Shown: positions 4,766 through 6,069 of the stretch, in pieces
How the letters are laid out: the number at the start of each line of letters is the position of its first letter
Position numbering within the stretch: position 1 is the stretch's first letter
Assembly (NCBI GenBank): GCA_900552345.1
Contig: URZN01000081.1
Coordinates: 1 to 6,069 of the forward strand
Source of the DNA: an uncultured Collinsella sp.
Lineage (GTDB): Bacteria > Actinomycetota > Coriobacteriia > Coriobacteriales > Coriobacteriaceae
Direction of reading: 5' to 3'
Length of the DNA: 6,069 bases
Notes under the pieces: model-generated
What the model saw: the letters and a program-made list of their open reading frames with translations, nothing else
The model's database searches: none
What the model was told of the DNA's origin: nothing
Position numbers and translations under genes: made by a program

Positions 4766-6069
4766 ATGAACGCCCCCGTTGCCAAGACCTGTCGGCAGCG
4801 CCGCCTATTCGCGCGATTCGCTTCCGTCTGCGCACTCGTCACGCTTGCGTTGTTGCTGCTGCCTGCCGCCGCACACGCCGACGGCTACTCCATGAGCCAA
4901 ACCTACATCGGCGCCACGGTTGAGGCCGATGGGTCGTTGACCGTTGTCGAGGGGCGCCAGTTTGATTTCGACGACGACATCAACGGCGTATATTGGGATA
5001 TCAATACGGGCACCAACCAGCAGGGAGGCGCGGCGAGCGTCAATGTGCTGAGCGTCGAGGAAGACGACACCGCGTTTAACAGGGTCGATAGCGCGAACAA
5101 GGGCGACTCTGGCGTCTATACGGTTGAGCAGTCCGACGGCGGCGTAAAGATCAAGGTTTTCAGCCCCCACGAGAGCGGCGACAGCGCGATCTATTACGTG
5201 AGCTACACCATGACCGGTGCGGTCATGAACTGGGCCGATACCGCCGAGCTCTACTGGAAGTTCGTGGGTGACGGCTGGTCCGCGGATTCCGATGACGTCG
5301 AGATGGAAGTGTACTTCGCAAATGCTGCTGCCGGGACGGCGGCCGTCAAGGGCGATAACTTCCGCGCATGGGGCCACGGTCCGCTGACGGGCGACGTGTC
5401 GCTCGATGAGGATGAGCCCATGGTCACCTATACCATTCCGTGCGTGCATCAGGGCGAATTCGCCGAGGCGCGCATCGCCTTCCCCAGCGACTGGGTGCCA
5501 TGGCTTTCCGCTTCGAGCGAGGAGCGCATGCCGACAATCCTGAGCGAGGAGAAGGCGTGGGCCGACGAGGCCAACGCCCGCCGCGCCCGCGCGCGCATGA
5601 TTGCCAATGCACTTGCCGCGCTAAGTGTTGTCGCGGCGGTGGCCTTTACCGGCACAATCGTTGCGCTCAAGCTGCGCCGCCGCAAGCCCAAGCCGCTTTT
5701 CCAGGACGAATATTTCCGCGATGTGCCCTCGGCCGACCATCCCGCCGTGCTTTCGGCCCTCATGAGCTGGAACGAGGTGCCCGATCAGGCATATATCGCA
5801 ACGCTCATGAAGCTCACTGACGACCGTGTGATCAAGCTGGAGCAGGCGACAGTGACCAAGGCCAAGAAGGGCCTGTTGGGGCGTGAAAAAGAAGAGCAGA
5901 CGTATCGCGTGACGGTGAGTGATGCGGGCTGGAAGTCGGCCAAGGGCATTGACCGCATGGTGCTCAAGGTCTTCTTTGCCGGTGCTAAGCCCGACGAGAA
6001 CGGCGATCGCTCGCGCACGTTCGACGAGCTGCAGCACTACGTCAAGCAGCACGCTACGCCCGTGGGCGA
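4766..6069 (+). CDS. DUF2207 family secreted/membrane protein, 3' end cut off
   Basis: The frame is open to the window end (434 codons seen), so the gene is partial. Residues 1-38 form a signal peptide: a basic start (CRQRR), a hydrophobic core (VCALVTLALLLL) and PAAAHA as a likely signal peptidase I site before D39. The exported region, 39 to about 275, is acidic and beta-rich, with repeated DG, DD and SGD segments. YIGATVEADGSLTVVEGRQF and YYVSYTMTGAV resemble the DUF2207 N-terminal domain. A membrane helix spans about 278-302 and is followed by KLRRRKPK as a cytoplasmic stop-transfer. The cytoplasmic part opens with FQDEYFRDVPSADHPAVLSAL and IATLMKLTDDRVIKLEQ, as in the DUF2207 C-terminal region. 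Function is unknown in the family; envelope or stress roles have been guessed. Family members commonly run past 500 residues, and further membrane segments would be expected beyond the edge. It appears to be transcribed alone from the spacer promoter. Confidence 0.85.
   Translation, partial: MNAPVAKTCRQRRLFARFASVCALVTLALLLLPAAAHADGYSMSQTYIGATVEADGSLTVVEGRQFDFDDDINGVYWDINTGTNQQGGAASVNVLSVEEDDTAFNRVDSANKGDSGVYTVEQSDGGVKIKVFSPHESGDSAIYYVSYTMTGAVMNWADTAELYWKFVGDGWSADSDDVEMEVYFANAAAGTAAVKGDNFRAWGHGPLTGDVSLDEDEPMVTYTIPCVHQGEFAEARIAFPSDWVPWLSASSEERMPTILSEEKAWADEANARRARARMIANALAALSVVAAVAFTGTIVALKLRRRKPKPLFQDEYFRDVPSADHPAVLSALMSWNEVPDQAYIATLMKLTDDRVIKLEQATVTKAKKGLLGREKEEQTYRVTVSDAGWKSAKGIDRMVLKVFFAGAKPDENGDRSRTFDELQHYVKQHATPVG

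Noticed and set aside
4805..5449. 214-residue open frame on the minus strand
   Set aside because: It is antisense to the DUF2207 gene, which has a clear signal peptide, membrane helix and ribosome binding site. The minus frame has no recognisable domain.
1..6069. CRISPR array, transposase, or complete defence system
   Set aside because: No regularly spaced long repeats, no insertion-sequence ends or transposase, and only a lone ATPase with a possible fragment next to it.

Overview
The window looks like an ordinary chromosomal segment of a fairly GC-rich Gram-positive bacterium, most plausibly a gut Coriobacteriia member such as Collinsella or a relative. That placement is an inference from base composition, strong AGGAGG-type ribosome binding sites, a possible leaderless promoter, and the gene mix (DUF4143 ATPase, GluQRS, DUF2207). 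No 16S or other phylogenetic marker is present.

Left part (2-1472): one complete or nearly complete AAA ATPase of the DUF4143 class reads rightward. It is followed by a possible 24-codon remnant resembling the start of a Panacea-domain (DUF4065) protein, and then by a strong intrinsic terminator. The first 240 bases of the ATPase gene are about 52% GC and look less GC-rich than the genes to the right, which fits a mobile accessory gene.

Middle (1583-3223): a compact rightward operon encodes a 79-residue two-helix membrane protein and two calcineurin-like metallophosphoesterases. The first phosphoesterase starts at a GTG behind a perfect AGGAGGT and overlaps the second by ATGA, so the two are probably translationally coupled. 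Both carry complete metal-ligand sets. Their substrates cannot be read from the sequence.

Right part (3239-6069): gluQRS, the glutamyl-queuosine tRNA(Asp) synthetase, runs leftward and converges on the operon with only 15 bp between the stop codons. Its start lies just downstream of a good -10 element (TATACT) with no Shine-Dalgarno sequence, which suggests leaderless transcription. Between gluQRS and the next gene is a 516-bp non-coding stretch with a perfect 12-bp hairpin facing leftward, a second weaker hairpin, and a small repeat pair built on GACTAG. The last gene reads rightward and encodes a secreted and membrane-anchored DUF2207 protein, cut by the window end.

No CRISPR array, rRNA, tRNA, transposase or recognisable defence island is present. 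The parts most worth a second look are the Panacea-like remnant, the leaderless gluQRS start, and the structured spacer at 4250-4765.
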